Source: Pontibacter roseus DSM 17521
GTDB taxonomy: Bacteria; Bacteroidota; Bacteroidia; Cytophagales; Hymenobacteraceae
NCBI RefSeq assembly: GCF_000373265.1
Contig: NZ_KB890768.1
Coordinates: 174,206 to 238,205 of the forward strand
DNA length: 64,000 bases
Reading direction: 5' to 3'
The first letter of the stretch is position 1. Every line of letters begins with the position of its first letter. Made by a program: the position numbers and the translations under genes. The notes under the pieces were generated by a model that saw only the letters and a list, made by a program, of their open reading frames with translations, did no database searches and had not been told where the DNA came from. Shown piece after piece: positions 9,156-17,431 of this stretch.

Positions 9156-9182
9156 CCAAAGACATCCAGGTATAAAAAGAAG

Positions 9183-9214
9183 AGAGCCTCTGGCGCTGAC
9201 GCACCAGAGGCTCT
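9183..9214. terminator. Terminator between the cupin gene and fabI
   Basis: AGAGCCTCTGGCGC and GCACCAGAGGCTCT pair with one mismatch across a short loop. It lies between convergent genes, so it may serve both strands. Confidence 0.75.
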
Positions 9215-9224
9215 TGCTATCTGT

Positions 9225-9257
9225 AGGTATAGGAATCAAATAGGGGTTCCTATACCT
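9225..9257. repeat. Inverted pair of the AGGTATAG word (hairpin)
   Basis: AGGTATAGGAA (9225-9235) and TTCCTATACCT (9247-9257) form a perfect 11-bp stem with an 11-base loop, just beyond the fabI stop codon. It resembles the inverted uptake-sequence pairs that double as terminators in Haemophilus and Neisseria. That comparison is inference. Confidence 0.7.
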
Positions 9258-9279
9258 GTATTTCCAAATTTTAGGCAGA

Positions 9280-10092
9280 TTACTTGCTGATCATGTTGAC
9301 TACATCCTCAGAGATTCCCATGGTAGAGAAGCCACCATCGTGCATCAGGTTCTGCATCGTCACCATGCGGGTCAGGTCAGAGAACATCGTAATGCAATAG
9401 TCAGCGCAAGCCTCAGCCGATGCGTTACCAAGCGGCGACATCTTATCGGCATACTCATAGAAGGCATCGAAACCACCCACGCCGGTACCAGCCGTTGTCT
9501 TAGTAGGCGACTGAGAAATGGTGTTCACGCGTACGTTCTTCAGCTTGCCATAGCGGTAGCCGTAGTTGCGGGCAATGGACTCGAGCACCGCCTTCGCCTG
9601 CGACATGTCGGTATAGTCAGGGAACACGCGCTGAGCCGCGATGTAGGAAAGCGCCAGAATAGATCCCCACTCGTTCATGGCATCCTGCTTCTCAGCCACG
9701 TGCATCACCTTATGGAAAGACAGTGCGGAGATGTCCAGCGTCTTCTGGAACCACTCATAGTTCAGGTCACCGTAAGTCTTGCCTTTGCGGATGTTCGGGC
9801 TCATGCCGATGGAGTGCAGCACGAAGTCGAGTTTGCCGCCCAGAATTTCCTGCGCTTTGGAAAAAAGGTTCTCCAGGTCCTCCACCGAAGTTGCATCAGC
9901 AGGTATAACCTGCGCGTTGCAGGCCTCGGCCAGCTTGTTGATTTCGCCCATACGCATGGCGAGCGGCGCATTCGTCAGCACAAACTCAGCGCCCTCCTCT
10001 TTGGCACGCATCGCTACCTTCCAGGCAATGGATTTCTCGTCCAGCGCCCCGAAGATGATTCCTTTCTTTCCTTTAAGCAGATTGTAAGACAT
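9280..10092 (-). CDS. fabI: Enoyl-[acyl-carrier-protein] reductase (NADH)
   Basis: FabI reduces the trans-2 double bond of enoyl-ACP in the last step of each fatty-acid elongation cycle. The 270-residue protein has the SDR-like fold with the divergent FabI nucleotide site (GIIFGALDEKSIAWKVA). The catalytic pair is Y160 and K167 in PDYTDMSQAKAVLE, spaced six residues apart as in the FabI family; Y150 is the second conserved tyrosine. NTISQSPTKTTAGTGVGGF corresponds to the flexible substrate loop. It is a single gene: recN upstream is separated by about 100 bases and the downstream side has two hairpins. Confidence 0.96.
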   Translation of the reverse strand: MSYNLLKGKKGIIFGALDEKSIAWKVAMRAKEEGAEFVLTNAPLAMRMGEINKLAEACNAQVIPADATSVEDLENLFSKAQEILGGKLDFVLHSIGMSPNIRKGKTYGDLNYEWFQKTLDISALSFHKVMHVAEKQDAMNEWGSILALSYIAAQRVFPDYTDMSQAKAVLESIARNYGYRYGKLKNVRVNTISQSPTKTTAGTGVGGFDAFYEYADKMSPLGNASAEACADYCITMFSDLTRMVTMQNLMHDGGFSTMGISEDVVNMISK

Positions 10093-10190
10093 GTCTTCTA
10101 TGTGTTATGTTGTTTTGTGGCTATTTCCTGACCGCCTATACCTGCACGACAGGCAGGCACCAAACGGTGCGGCAATATAGCAATAACTCG

Positions 10191-11870
10191 TTATAGTGAA
10201 AGCAACTCTTTTGCACTCTTGTAGGCGCTTGCACTCGGGTTAGCGCCTGCAATCATGTGCGCGATTTCGTCTACACGCTCTTTCTCGCTCAGCTTCTTCA
10301 CCCGACTGATGGTGCGGTCTTCGGTGTCGTGCTTGTATACAAAGTAATGCGAATTGCCCTGCGCCGCTATCTGCGGCAAGTGCGAAATGGCGATAATCTG
10401 GTGCTTCTGCGCCATCTGCTGCATCATGCGGCCCACCTTCACAGCCACCTCTCCGGATATACCTGTGTCAATCTCGTCAAACACAATGGTAGGAAGGGCC
10501 GTCTTGTCGGCCAGCATGTACTTCACGCTGAGCATCAGGCGGGAGAACTCACCTCCGGAGGCCGCCTTCACCAGCGTCTGCGGGGCAGAGCCTTTGTTCG
10601 CGCTGAACAGGATGCTGATTTCGTCGGTGCCCGTGGCGGACGGAGCCGCGTTTTTGTGCTGTATCACGATGCGGGCGTTCGGCATACCCAGTTCGGCGAG
10701 CAAGGTATAGAGCTCCTGCTCGAACTTGCCAAAAGAGGCTTTGCGGCGCTCAGACAGCACAGCCGCTTTCTCCAGCATCTCCTTCTCAACCTCTTTCAAG
10801 GCCTTCTCGGTGCTCGCAATGGCGTTGTCAAGGTTGAGCACGCTGCCCACTTTGCCTTCCAACTCGCGCTGTATCTCGAGCAGTTCCGCAATGGTCTGTA
10901 CCTGGTGCTTGCGCTGCAAGGTATAGATGACGTTCAGGCGCTCCTGCACCTCGGTGGTGCGGGATGGGTCTGCCTCGGTTCTGCGTTCGGCGTCTTCCAG
11001 TTCTCCGGCAATGTCGTTGAGCTCAATCATGCAGCTCTCGGTGCGGGTGCGCAGTTCCTCATATTTAGGTGAGAATGCCGCCAGTTGCCCAATCAGGTGC
11101 GCCGTGTCTTTCAGTGCGGAGGTGATGTTGAACTCAGACTCGGAAAGATACTGCACCGCCTGCGTCAGCTTCAGCTTGATGTCTTCGGCGTTCTCCAGTT
11201 CCTTCAGTTCCGTCTCCAGCTGCTCCTGTTCGTCTTGCTGCAGGCTTATTTCCTCCAGCTCGTTAAGCAGAAAAGTGTTGTAATCCAGCTCCTTCTGCGC
11301 CTGCGCCAGCTGGTCGGTCAGCTTCTTGTAGTCGCCTTCCAGTTTCTTATACCTGCGGTAGGTGTCGTTGTAATCTTTGAGGTAAGACAGGTTGCCCGCG
11401 TAGATATCCAGCGAGGTGTTGCCGGCATAGATGTCGAGGATGTTGAGCTGAAAGCTGGTATCGCCCAACTGCAGCGTGTCGTGCTGCGAGTGGATGTCCA
11501 TCAGGTTCTCCCCTATCTTGCGCAGCACGTCCAGCGTCACCGGCGTGTCGTTGACGAAGGCCCGTGACTTGCCGCTCGGGCTTATTTCGCGGCGCAGGAT
11601 GCACTGGTCGTCAAAGTCCAGGTCCTCGGCGGCGAACACCTCCTTCAGGTTGTACTGCGAGATATCAAACACCCCTTCAATAACGCACTTCTGCTCCTGG
11701 TTGAACAGCAGCTTAGAATCGGCGCGGTTGCCCAGCAGCAGTCCGATGGCACCCAGCATGATGGACTTACCGGCACCGGTCTCTCCCGTGATGATGTTCA
11801 GCACCGGCGATGGATTCATCTCCAGCTTCTCTATCAGTGCGTAGTTCTTTATTTTTAAATCAATCAGCAT
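10191..11870 (-). CDS. recN: DNA repair protein RecN
   Basis: RecN is an SMC-like ATPase that gathers DNA at double-strand breaks for RecA repair. The 559-residue chain has the Walker A motif GETGAGKS near residue 29, two coiled-coil stretches around residues 150-370 (rich in Glu, Lys, Leu and Gln), and a C-terminal head with the signature SGGEFSRLMLSVKYML and Walker B TIVFDEIDTGISG. The start MLIDLKIKNYALIEKLEM agrees with the family. It is the last gene of the minus-strand row that begins with bamD. Confidence 0.96.
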   Translation of the reverse strand: MLIDLKIKNYALIEKLEMNPSPVLNIITGETGAGKSIMLGAIGLLLGNRADSKLLFNQEQKCVIEGVFDISQYNLKEVFAAEDLDFDDQCILRREISPSGKSRAFVNDTPVTLDVLRKIGENLMDIHSQHDTLQLGDTSFQLNILDIYAGNTSLDIYAGNLSYLKDYNDTYRRYKKLEGDYKKLTDQLAQAQKELDYNTFLLNELEEISLQQDEQEQLETELKELENAEDIKLKLTQAVQYLSESEFNITSALKDTAHLIGQLAAFSPKYEELRTRTESCMIELNDIAGELEDAERRTEADPSRTTEVQERLNVIYTLQRKHQVQTIAELLEIQRELEGKVGSVLNLDNAIASTEKALKEVEKEMLEKAAVLSERRKASFGKFEQELYTLLAELGMPNARIVIQHKNAAPSATGTDEISILFSANKGSAPQTLVKAASGGEFSRLMLSVKYMLADKTALPTIVFDEIDTGISGEVAVKVGRMMQQMAQKHQIIAISHLPQIAAQGNSHYFVYKHDTEDRTISRVKKLSEKERVDEIAHMIAGANPSASAYKSAKELLSL

Positions 11871-11978
11871 ATAAATGATGAAGACGAATAGTCACAATGT
11901 ATAAGATTTATAGCCCGGGCTTAGTTCGAAATCGCGCTTTAAATTCCAGGTTTTTTGTTTTACAAGGCAGGTATACCT

Positions 11979-12239
11979 TCAGTAGGGCGCCTCGATGTCG
12001 TAAATCACCTCCTCCACCTCCTGCAGCGGTATCCTATGTCGACTCCGGCGCCCATCCTGCAGTTCCAGCTCTTCGGCACTCGCCTCCTTCAGCACGCCCT
12101 GCACCACTACGCGGCTGCGCAAGATGACCTGCACCTCCCCCTGCAGCAGCAACTCCGGCAGGCGTTGGGGTATGTCTGTCCTGAAAATCCTGATTTGGCG
12201 TTTGCCCATAGGTATAGGCGGCGGCACAGGCCTCCGCAC
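11979..12239 (-). CDS. Small beta-rich protein, possibly Sm/SH3-like barrel
   Basis: This 86-residue protein is not recognised. From residue 12 (MGKRQIRIFRTDIP; this Met is also a possible start) it alternates hydrophobic and polar residues in five predicted strands: VQVILRSRVVVQGVLKEAS, EELELQDGRRSRHRIPL and QEVEEVIYDIE. That pattern, with G-V-L-K-E in strand 2 and an acidic strand 5, is like small SH3 or Sm-like barrels; this is inference from pattern only. It lies 39 bases after porD and 108 before recN on the same strand, so it is probably co-transcribed. Confidence 0.65.
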   Translation of the reverse strand: MRRPVPPPIPMGKRQIRIFRTDIPQRLPELLLQGEVQVILRSRVVVQGVLKEASAEELELQDGRRSRHRIPLQEVEEVIYDIEAPY

Positions 12240-12278
12240 CGTGAAGATACGCGCTTTCTGTGAGATATGGAAAAGGGA

Positions 12279-13184
12279 CTAGCGCTGAAGCAACACCTCG
12301 TATTTGGCGTTGTTGGTGGGGTCTACCTGCGTGAGCAAGGTATAGGCGGCCTGCTTGTCAGCCGGTGCGGCCGTCTTGAAGATGTTGATAAGCTCATCGG
12401 ACTTGGCCTCAAAAAAGGAACGGATAACGGCGGCGCCTGGCTTCTGCTGGGACAGCTTCTGGATGTCCCGCAGCACGGCCAAGGTGGCCTTGCGCGCCTT
12501 CTCCGGGTCCTGCACCAGCAGGTCTATCCCTTGGCGGTGCATGGTATAGAGTCCCTCGCGGAAAGGCACGAACACCGGGTCCTGGATATTGTCAATCATC
12601 CAGTAGCGGTTTCTGTTCCCCTCGAAGGGTCGCCAACCGGGGTAAATCGAGTTCTGGGAAGCAGCCTGATTGAGGATGCTGCGCGCCTGATCAAAGGCAA
12701 GAGAGCCGCCCAAGCGTCCGAAGCTGTCGTTGTCCATACCTATAATCATGTAAGCGTAATAAGCCAGCATGGAGGACAGATTGGAGGAGAAGGTGTTCGC
12801 TGTGAAGTCAAGCGGTTGCGCCTCCGTGAACTGGAAGAGCCAGTCTTTGTCAATGAATGAGAAAAGGGTAGATTCATACCCGGTACCGTAGGCCGGCCGC
12901 ACCGACACCACCTGCACGTTGGCGCGGAACGTGCCAATCTCGGGCATCTCCGTCAGATTGATGAGGATGCGGCACTTGATGCGCTCCTCCACCCGGTACG
13001 ACTGGTTGGTCCAGCGGCGATTGTTCATGAATTCGAAAATGCGGCTCTGCATCTCGGTGAACAGCTGCCGGTCGGCATAGGCAACCTGGTCGCTGTTGAC
13101 TACCACATCGCACTGCAGCTCCTGTGCCTTGGCACCCAGCGCTACACCCATCACAAACAGTAAAACAAACAGTTTCCTAAGCAT
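12279..13184 (-). CDS. porD: Type IX secretion protein PorD (DUF4835 family)
   Basis: The 301-residue protein begins with a signal peptide (MLRKLFVLLFVMGVALGAKA, then QELQCDV) and matches the DUF4835 family: QELxCxVxVNSDQV at the mature start, YRVEERIKCRILINLTEMP, and WRPFEGNRNRYWMIDNI in the C-terminal half. Family members are annotated as PorD, needed for type IX secretion and gliding in some Bacteroidetes. The molecular role is not well defined. It overlaps the end of coaB by 8 bases, so translation is probably coupled. The placement next to recN and coaBC is conserved in the phylum. Confidence 0.85.
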   Translation of the reverse strand: MLRKLFVLLFVMGVALGAKAQELQCDVVVNSDQVAYADRQLFTEMQSRIFEFMNNRRWTNQSYRVEERIKCRILINLTEMPEIGTFRANVQVVSVRPAYGTGYESTLFSFIDKDWLFQFTEAQPLDFTANTFSSNLSSMLAYYAYMIIGMDNDSFGRLGGSLAFDQARSILNQAASQNSIYPGWRPFEGNRNRYWMIDNIQDPVFVPFREGLYTMHRQGIDLLVQDPEKARKATLAVLRDIQKLSQQKPGAAVIRSFFEAKSDELINIFKTAAPADKQAAYTLLTQVDPTNNAKYEVLLQR

Positions 13185-13836
13185 AGAGTCTCTCCCCGAT
13201 AAGGTTGACGATATCCTGCGCCACTTCGCTCTTTTGCTTCAGCTCAAACGCCGTGGTCGTATCCCGCTCAATAATAGTGATTTTATTCGTATCGTGCTTG
13301 AAACCAGCGCCCGGGTCGTTGAGCGAGTTCAGCACAATCATGTCGAGGTTCTTCTTGAGCAGTTTCTCGCGGGCGTTGCTGCTCTCATTGTCCGTCTCCA
13401 GCGCAAAACCCACGGAGAACTGGTCTTCCCGCTTCTCCTTGCCCAGCGCGGCCGCTATGTCCACGTTCTTCACGAGTTCCAGCGTCAGTTCCGCCCCGGC
13501 TTTCTTTATCTTCCGGTCTGCCGCCACCTTGGGTTTGTAGTCGGCTACGGCCGCCGCAAACACCCAAATGTCTGATTTAGCGGCCAGTTGCTTCACCGCT
13601 TCATACATTTCGTCGGCCGTAGTCACGTCCGTTACCTTGACCGAAGGGTGCTGCGCCTTCATGTGGGTAGGCCCGGCCACCAACTGTACCTTAGCTCCCC
13701 GCTGCGCGAAACACTCAGCCAGGGCGAATCCCATCTTCCCGGTCGAATGGTTTCCGATGAAACGGACCGGGTCGATGTGCTCATAAGTCGGGCCAGCCGT
13801 GATGAGTACTTTTCTGCCTTTAAACGAATTTTCCAA
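13177..13836 (-). CDS. coaB: Phosphopantothenate-cysteine ligase domain (CoaB), separated from CoaC by a frame change
   Basis: This 219-residue frame is the CoaB half of the normally bifunctional CoaBC: KVLITAGPTYEHIDPVRFIG, NHSTGKMGFALAE and KKNLDMIVLNSLND are its hallmark segments. It joins 4'-phosphopantothenate to cysteine using a nucleotide triphosphate. The frame has no ATG at its start; the best start is a TTG at 13836 (TTG-GAA-AAT-TCG), which lies inside the end of coaC. It overlaps coaC by 17 bases. The protein is either a separately translated ligase, as in some Firmicutes, or the second half of a broken gene. It overlaps porD downstream by 8 bases. Confidence 0.9.
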   Translation of the reverse strand: MENSFKGRKVLITAGPTYEHIDPVRFIGNHSTGKMGFALAECFAQRGAKVQLVAGPTHMKAQHPSVKVTDVTTADEMYEAVKQLAAKSDIWVFAAAVADYKPKVAADRKIKKAGAELTLELVKNVDIAAALGKEKREDQFSVGFALETDNESSNAREKLLKKNLDMIVLNSLNDPGAGFKHDTNKITIIERDTTTAFELKQKSEVAQDIVNLIGERLYA

Positions 13837-14380
13837 GGCCTGCGAAATGGTTTTCTAGTACCTGTATGATTTCCTCGGGCTCCGCCATACGCCCCTGCCC
13901 TACCAGTCCACTTGCCAGCTCTCCGTAACCCGCCTCGATGATGCGGTTGCCATACCCTCTCAGCTTCGTAAAATTGGTCTGCACCGCCGGGTGGCGGTAC
14001 ATATCCAGGTCCATCGCCGGCGACACAAACACCGGGCACCGCGCCGACAGGTAGGTGGCGGACAAAAGATTGTCGCAGAAACCGTTGGCGAACTTGGCCA
14101 CCGTATTGGCGCTGGCAGGCGCTACCACCAGGGCGTCGGCCCACAATCCCAGCTCCACGTGGTTGTTCCACACCCCTTGCTCGTTTAGCACGAACTCGGT
14201 GAGCACAGGCCTTTTGGAAAGCGTTGCCAGTGTGAGAGGGGTTATAAACTCAGAAGCAGAAGTGGTCAGGATGACCTGCACTTCTGCTTCTGCTTTGATG
14301 AGCAAGCGGACCAGTAAGGCTGCCTTGTACGCAGCTATGCTTCCGCAGACTCCCAGTATTATTTTCCGATTCCGGAGCAT
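13820..14380 (-). CDS. coaC: Phosphopantothenoylcysteine decarboxylase domain (CoaC)
   Basis: This 186-residue flavoprotein half decarboxylates phosphopantothenoylcysteine in coenzyme A synthesis. Visible landmarks are GVCGSIAAYKA (FMN phosphate site), the catalytic His in NNHVELG, APASANTVAKF and PAMDLDMY. In the C-terminal flap ELASGLVGQGRM, a Ser occupies the position of the catalytic Cys158 of E. coli Dfp. I believe this is common in this phylum, but it deserves checking. The frame ends VLENHFAGLGKFV-stop, and the CoaB sequence continues one base out of frame; see the finding. It sits 5 bases after rpoZ in an operon. Confidence 0.9.
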   Translation of the reverse strand: MLRNRKIILGVCGSIAAYKAALLVRLLIKAEAEVQVILTTSASEFITPLTLATLSKRPVLTEFVLNEQGVWNNHVELGLWADALVVAPASANTVAKFANGFCDNLLSATYLSARCPVFVSPAMDLDMYRHPAVQTNFTKLRGYGNRIIEAGYGELASGLVGQGRMAEPEEIIQVLENHFAGLGKFV

Positions 14381-14385
14381 ACGCC

Positions 14386-14712
14386 TTACAGCGCTATTTC
14401 GTCTGTCTCCTCGTCAGGTGTGCGAACGTATACTTTCCCTTCCAGGAACTCCTCGATGGCCAGGCTGGTAGGCTTAGGCAAACGCTCGTAGTATTTCGAT
14501 ATTTCAATCTGCTCACGGTTCTCGAACACCTCCTCCAGGTTGTCCACGGTCGTGGCAAACTCAGCCAGCTTCGAGTTCAATTCTTCCTTCAGCTTCACAG
14601 AAATCTGATTTGCTCTTTTGGAGATAACCGAAACAGACATATACATATTGCCGGTCTGCTTTGCAAAGTCGGCCATATTACGGGTAACGATTGATGATGG
14701 AACTACTGCCAT
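14386..14712 (-). CDS. rpoZ: RNA polymerase omega subunit family protein
   Basis: This 108-residue protein has the features of the Bacteroidetes omega family: a Met-Ser-rich N-terminus (MAVVPSSIVTRNMADFA) and a helical core with SVSVISKRANQISVKLKEEL, equivalent to the A-R-A-R-Q-I helix that latches onto the beta-prime subunit. An acidic tail (RTPDEETDEIAL) follows. Omega helps assemble core polymerase. The gene lies 11 bases after bamD and 5 bases before coaC, a tight operon arrangement seen across the phylum. Confidence 0.9.
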   Translation of the reverse strand: MAVVPSSIVTRNMADFAKQTGNMYMSVSVISKRANQISVKLKEELNSKLAEFATTVDNLEEVFENREQIEISKYYERLPKPTSLAIEEFLEGKVYVRTPDEETDEIAL

Positions 14713-14723
14713 ATATACTTTAT

Positions 14724-15548
14724 TTATGAATTGCTTGGGTTGTTTTTCTTTATTTTCTCTAGCTCGGCGAGGGCGTTGGAATACACCTGCTCCGCACTAC
14801 GCGCATAGCGGCTTTCGGGATACTGGTCAATGAAGCTCTGGTAAAAGTCCACGGCCTCCATGAAGCGCTCTTCCTGCTTGTTCGGCACACTCTCTAACGC
14901 GAAACGGTATTGAGCGTCTATGCGCAAATAGGAAGCCTGCTCGCTGTACGGCGAGGATGGGTTTTCGCGCAGGAAATTGGTAAATGCCACCACAGCAGAT
15001 TGGTAGCGGTACAGTTTATAGTAAAGGCGCGCACTTTCAAATGCCTTCTGGTCCAGTTTCTTGCCCAAAGCTTCAAACATGGTGTTGGCCTCTGCGGCGT
15101 ACTCGCTATTCGGGTAGCGTACCAGGAACTCCTGAATGGACTCCATGGCCGTCACGGTGCTGCTCTGGTCCTGCTCAAAGTCAGGCGAATCGTTGTAGAG
15201 CGATTTCGCCTGCAGGAACATGGCCTGCTCCGCCAACTCGCTTCTGGGGTACGTCTCGTAGAAGGTGCGGAACTGGAAGGCGCTCAGCATGTACTCGCCC
15301 TGCTGGTAGTGGGTGTTGGCGAAGTAGAAACGGGCCTTCTCGGCTTCCTCCCTACCCGTCATCAGGGGCATCACCTGCTCCAGCAACTGGTTGGCGCGGT
15401 AGTAGTCGCCTTTCTCGTAGTACTCAAGGGCCGCCTTGTATTTCTGGTCAACGTCGTTGCTTTTCAAAAGCTTCTGGAAGTTGCTGCAGCCGGCCGTGAA
15501 GACCAACAGGCAGAACAATGCGACGGTATGGAGAATTCCTCTGTTCAT
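14724..15548 (-). CDS. bamD: Outer-membrane assembly lipoprotein BamD
   Basis: BamD is the essential lipoprotein partner of BamA in inserting outer-membrane beta-barrels. The 274-residue protein has a lipobox (VFTAGC, lipidated Cys21) followed by tandem TPR-like repeats, for instance DQKYKAALEYYEKGDYYRAN, ARFYFANTHYQQGEYMLSAF and ARLYYKLYRYQSAVVAF. Length and repeat number match the family. It heads the minus-strand row bamD-rpoZ-coaC-coaB-porD-small gene-recN and lies 55 bases after the OstA-like gene, so it may have its own promoter. Confidence 0.93.
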   Translation of the reverse strand: MNRGILHTVALFCLLVFTAGCSNFQKLLKSNDVDQKYKAALEYYEKGDYYRANQLLEQVMPLMTGREEAEKARFYFANTHYQQGEYMLSAFQFRTFYETYPRSELAEQAMFLQAKSLYNDSPDFEQDQSSTVTAMESIQEFLVRYPNSEYAAEANTMFEALGKKLDQKAFESARLYYKLYRYQSAVVAFTNFLRENPSSPYSEQASYLRIDAQYRFALESVPNKQEERFMEAVDFYQSFIDQYPESRYARSAEQVYSNALAELEKIKKNNPSNS

Positions 15549-15603
15549 GAACGGGCAAAATTATACAATATCCCTGTGATTTACAAGCGTGAAAATGCAG
15601 TGC

Positions 15604-17307
15604 TTACTTGCGGGCCGGAGTCCGTTTGGCGGGCTTTGCGGCCTTTTTCTTTTTTGCCGGCGCGGCCTTGGATGGCTGCGCCCTAGGTGGCACCGGTTGT
15701 CGCCTGGCCAGCACCTCCCCTTTCTTCGGCCGTTGCTCCGCCTGCCAGTTGAACCCTTCCAGTCTCCTGTCTCCTTCCTTCAACTCGTGCGGCGGGATGA
15801 AACTGGCATCCGGATTGACAAGAAACGAGATGCCCTTCAATTTATTTTCCGCGAAGTTCAAGACCATGTCGCTGCACACGGCTTTGTTCATACCGGTGAG
15901 CGTCGTATCGCCCTCCAGCGCGAAGTAGAGGCTTTCGCCGTTGCCATTCACGTTGACCCTGCGCATACGTCCCTCCTGGAAATGCGCCACCATGTTACGG
16001 CCCTTCACCTGGTTGTAGTTTTGGAGCGAATCCTCGGAGGTGATAAAGGCGTTGCTGAACATGTACATCTTGTCGATGGTCTTGTTGCGCAGGTGGATGC
16101 GGATGGTATCGGACACCAACTGGCTTTGCTCATTCCAAAGCACGGGGTTCACATTCATGTACATGATGGAATCAGTGCGGTTGTAGCTCAGCGAGTCGCA
16201 CTTACCCTGCAGGTCGTTCTTGTAGATTTTCACGTTGTTGAAGGCGTACAGCATGCTGGGCTGCCCTTCGGCCTTCGGCTCGCGGGAGATGAGGGAGTCA
16301 GCTGCCATGAAGAGCGTGTCGCCATCCATGATGGTTTCCATGATGGGGCTGCCGGCCACTTTGGCCACACCCTGGTCGCGCCAGTAGCGGCCCACCTGTC
16401 CGCGTATGGTCACGTCATCCTTGAGCGAGCGCATGGTCACGTTCACCTTGGCCTCGCCATACCCTCTGCCCTCGTCGTAGTACAGGTCATCGCCGCCCAG
16501 GCGGTACTCGGGCGTCAGGATGTAAGCATTCTTGCCGAATCGGGAAATCTTGGTGATGGTGTTGTAGGTCCCCTGCTCCGCATACAAGTCGCCCTGCTGT
16601 CCTTTTATAAACGTTGGCCCCTGAAAGTATACCACCTTGCTCTCAGTATTGTAGCGCATGTTCTGGGCCGAAATCTCGTAGTCGGTGGAGAAAACTTTCA
16701 CGTTCTGCTGAAAGGTGAAGGTCTTGTTCTGGGTGTCGTAGGTGCCGCGTTGGCTTTGTAGGCGATTTTCCGGCTGTACGATGGTGCCGCCCTCGGTATA
16801 GACTGCCGTGCGGCTATCTAGGTTATAGTCGAGGCTGGGGGTGGTGAGCGTCATGCTGGGGTCCTGCATGGTCACGCCGCCGCTCATCTTGGCGGTACGC
16901 TTGGTGCCGTCGTAGGTCGCACGGCTGCCTGTCATGGTCACGGTGTCGGCCTGGTTGATGCGCACGTTGCCAAAGGCTTCCAGCACTTCACTGTCGGTAT
17001 ACTTGTACACGGAGTCGGCGTATAGGAAGGTCTCCTTCTGCTTGAACACCACGTTGCCCAGTAGCTTGTTGATGCGGCGGCCATTGAATGTGCCACCCTC
17101 AAGCGAGTCGGCACTTTGCAGCTCCACCCGGTCTTGTTGTTGCGGTTGCTGCTGTCGAGGCTGTTGTGGCTGGTTCGCGCGCGGCTGTGGCGGCACCTGT
17201 TGGGTCGGCGCCTGCACCGGACGCGAGACCGGAGGCCGCTGCTGCGCCAAAACTGTCAGCGACAATAGCGTAAAGACAATAGAATAGGCTAATTTTGCGA
17301 TGTTCAT
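15604..17307 (-). CDS. OstA/LptA-like LPS-transport protein
   Basis: This 567-residue exported protein has a signal peptide (MNIAKLAYSIVFTLLSLTVLA) and a Pro/Gln-rich linker (residues 22-58). Many beta-helix repeats of the LptA/OstA type follow, with units such as LLGNVVFKQKETFLYADSVY, LEAFGNVRINQADTVTMTGS and TMQDPSMTLTTPSLDYNLDS. Such periplasmic jelly rolls carry lipopolysaccharide from the inner to the outer membrane. The protein is longer than E. coli LptA, as is usual in Bacteroidetes, and ends in a Lys/Ala/Pro-rich tail that is probably disordered. It lies upstream of bamD in the same direction and divergent from tilS. Confidence 0.85.
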   Translation of the reverse strand: MNIAKLAYSIVFTLLSLTVLAQQRPPVSRPVQAPTQQVPPQPRANQPQQPRQQQPQQQDRVELQSADSLEGGTFNGRRINKLLGNVVFKQKETFLYADSVYKYTDSEVLEAFGNVRINQADTVTMTGSRATYDGTKRTAKMSGGVTMQDPSMTLTTPSLDYNLDSRTAVYTEGGTIVQPENRLQSQRGTYDTQNKTFTFQQNVKVFSTDYEISAQNMRYNTESKVVYFQGPTFIKGQQGDLYAEQGTYNTITKISRFGKNAYILTPEYRLGGDDLYYDEGRGYGEAKVNVTMRSLKDDVTIRGQVGRYWRDQGVAKVAGSPIMETIMDGDTLFMAADSLISREPKAEGQPSMLYAFNNVKIYKNDLQGKCDSLSYNRTDSIMYMNVNPVLWNEQSQLVSDTIRIHLRNKTIDKMYMFSNAFITSEDSLQNYNQVKGRNMVAHFQEGRMRRVNVNGNGESLYFALEGDTTLTGMNKAVCSDMVLNFAENKLKGISFLVNPDASFIPPHELKEGDRRLEGFNWQAEQRPKKGEVLARRQPVPPRAQPSKAAPAKKKKAAKPAKRTPARK

Positions 17308-17431
17308 TCTTCTATGACAATGGTCAAAAGCCTTGGCGACAGATTACCCCTGCGTGGAGCGATTGCCATACCTGCCGGCTCTTGCCGATTCTTAATTTCA
17401 AAATTATAAAAAATATACCAGCCGCTGCCCT

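Noticed and set aside
13820..13840. Programmed -1 frameshift between coaC and coaB
   Set aside because: The shift needed is +1 (or -2), and no X-XXY-YYZ slippery site or stable downstream hairpin was seen, so it is not claimed.
15589..16761. A 390-codon plus-strand open frame opposite the OstA-like gene
   Set aside because: It has no domain. The minus-strand gene has a signal peptide and regular LptA-like repeats.
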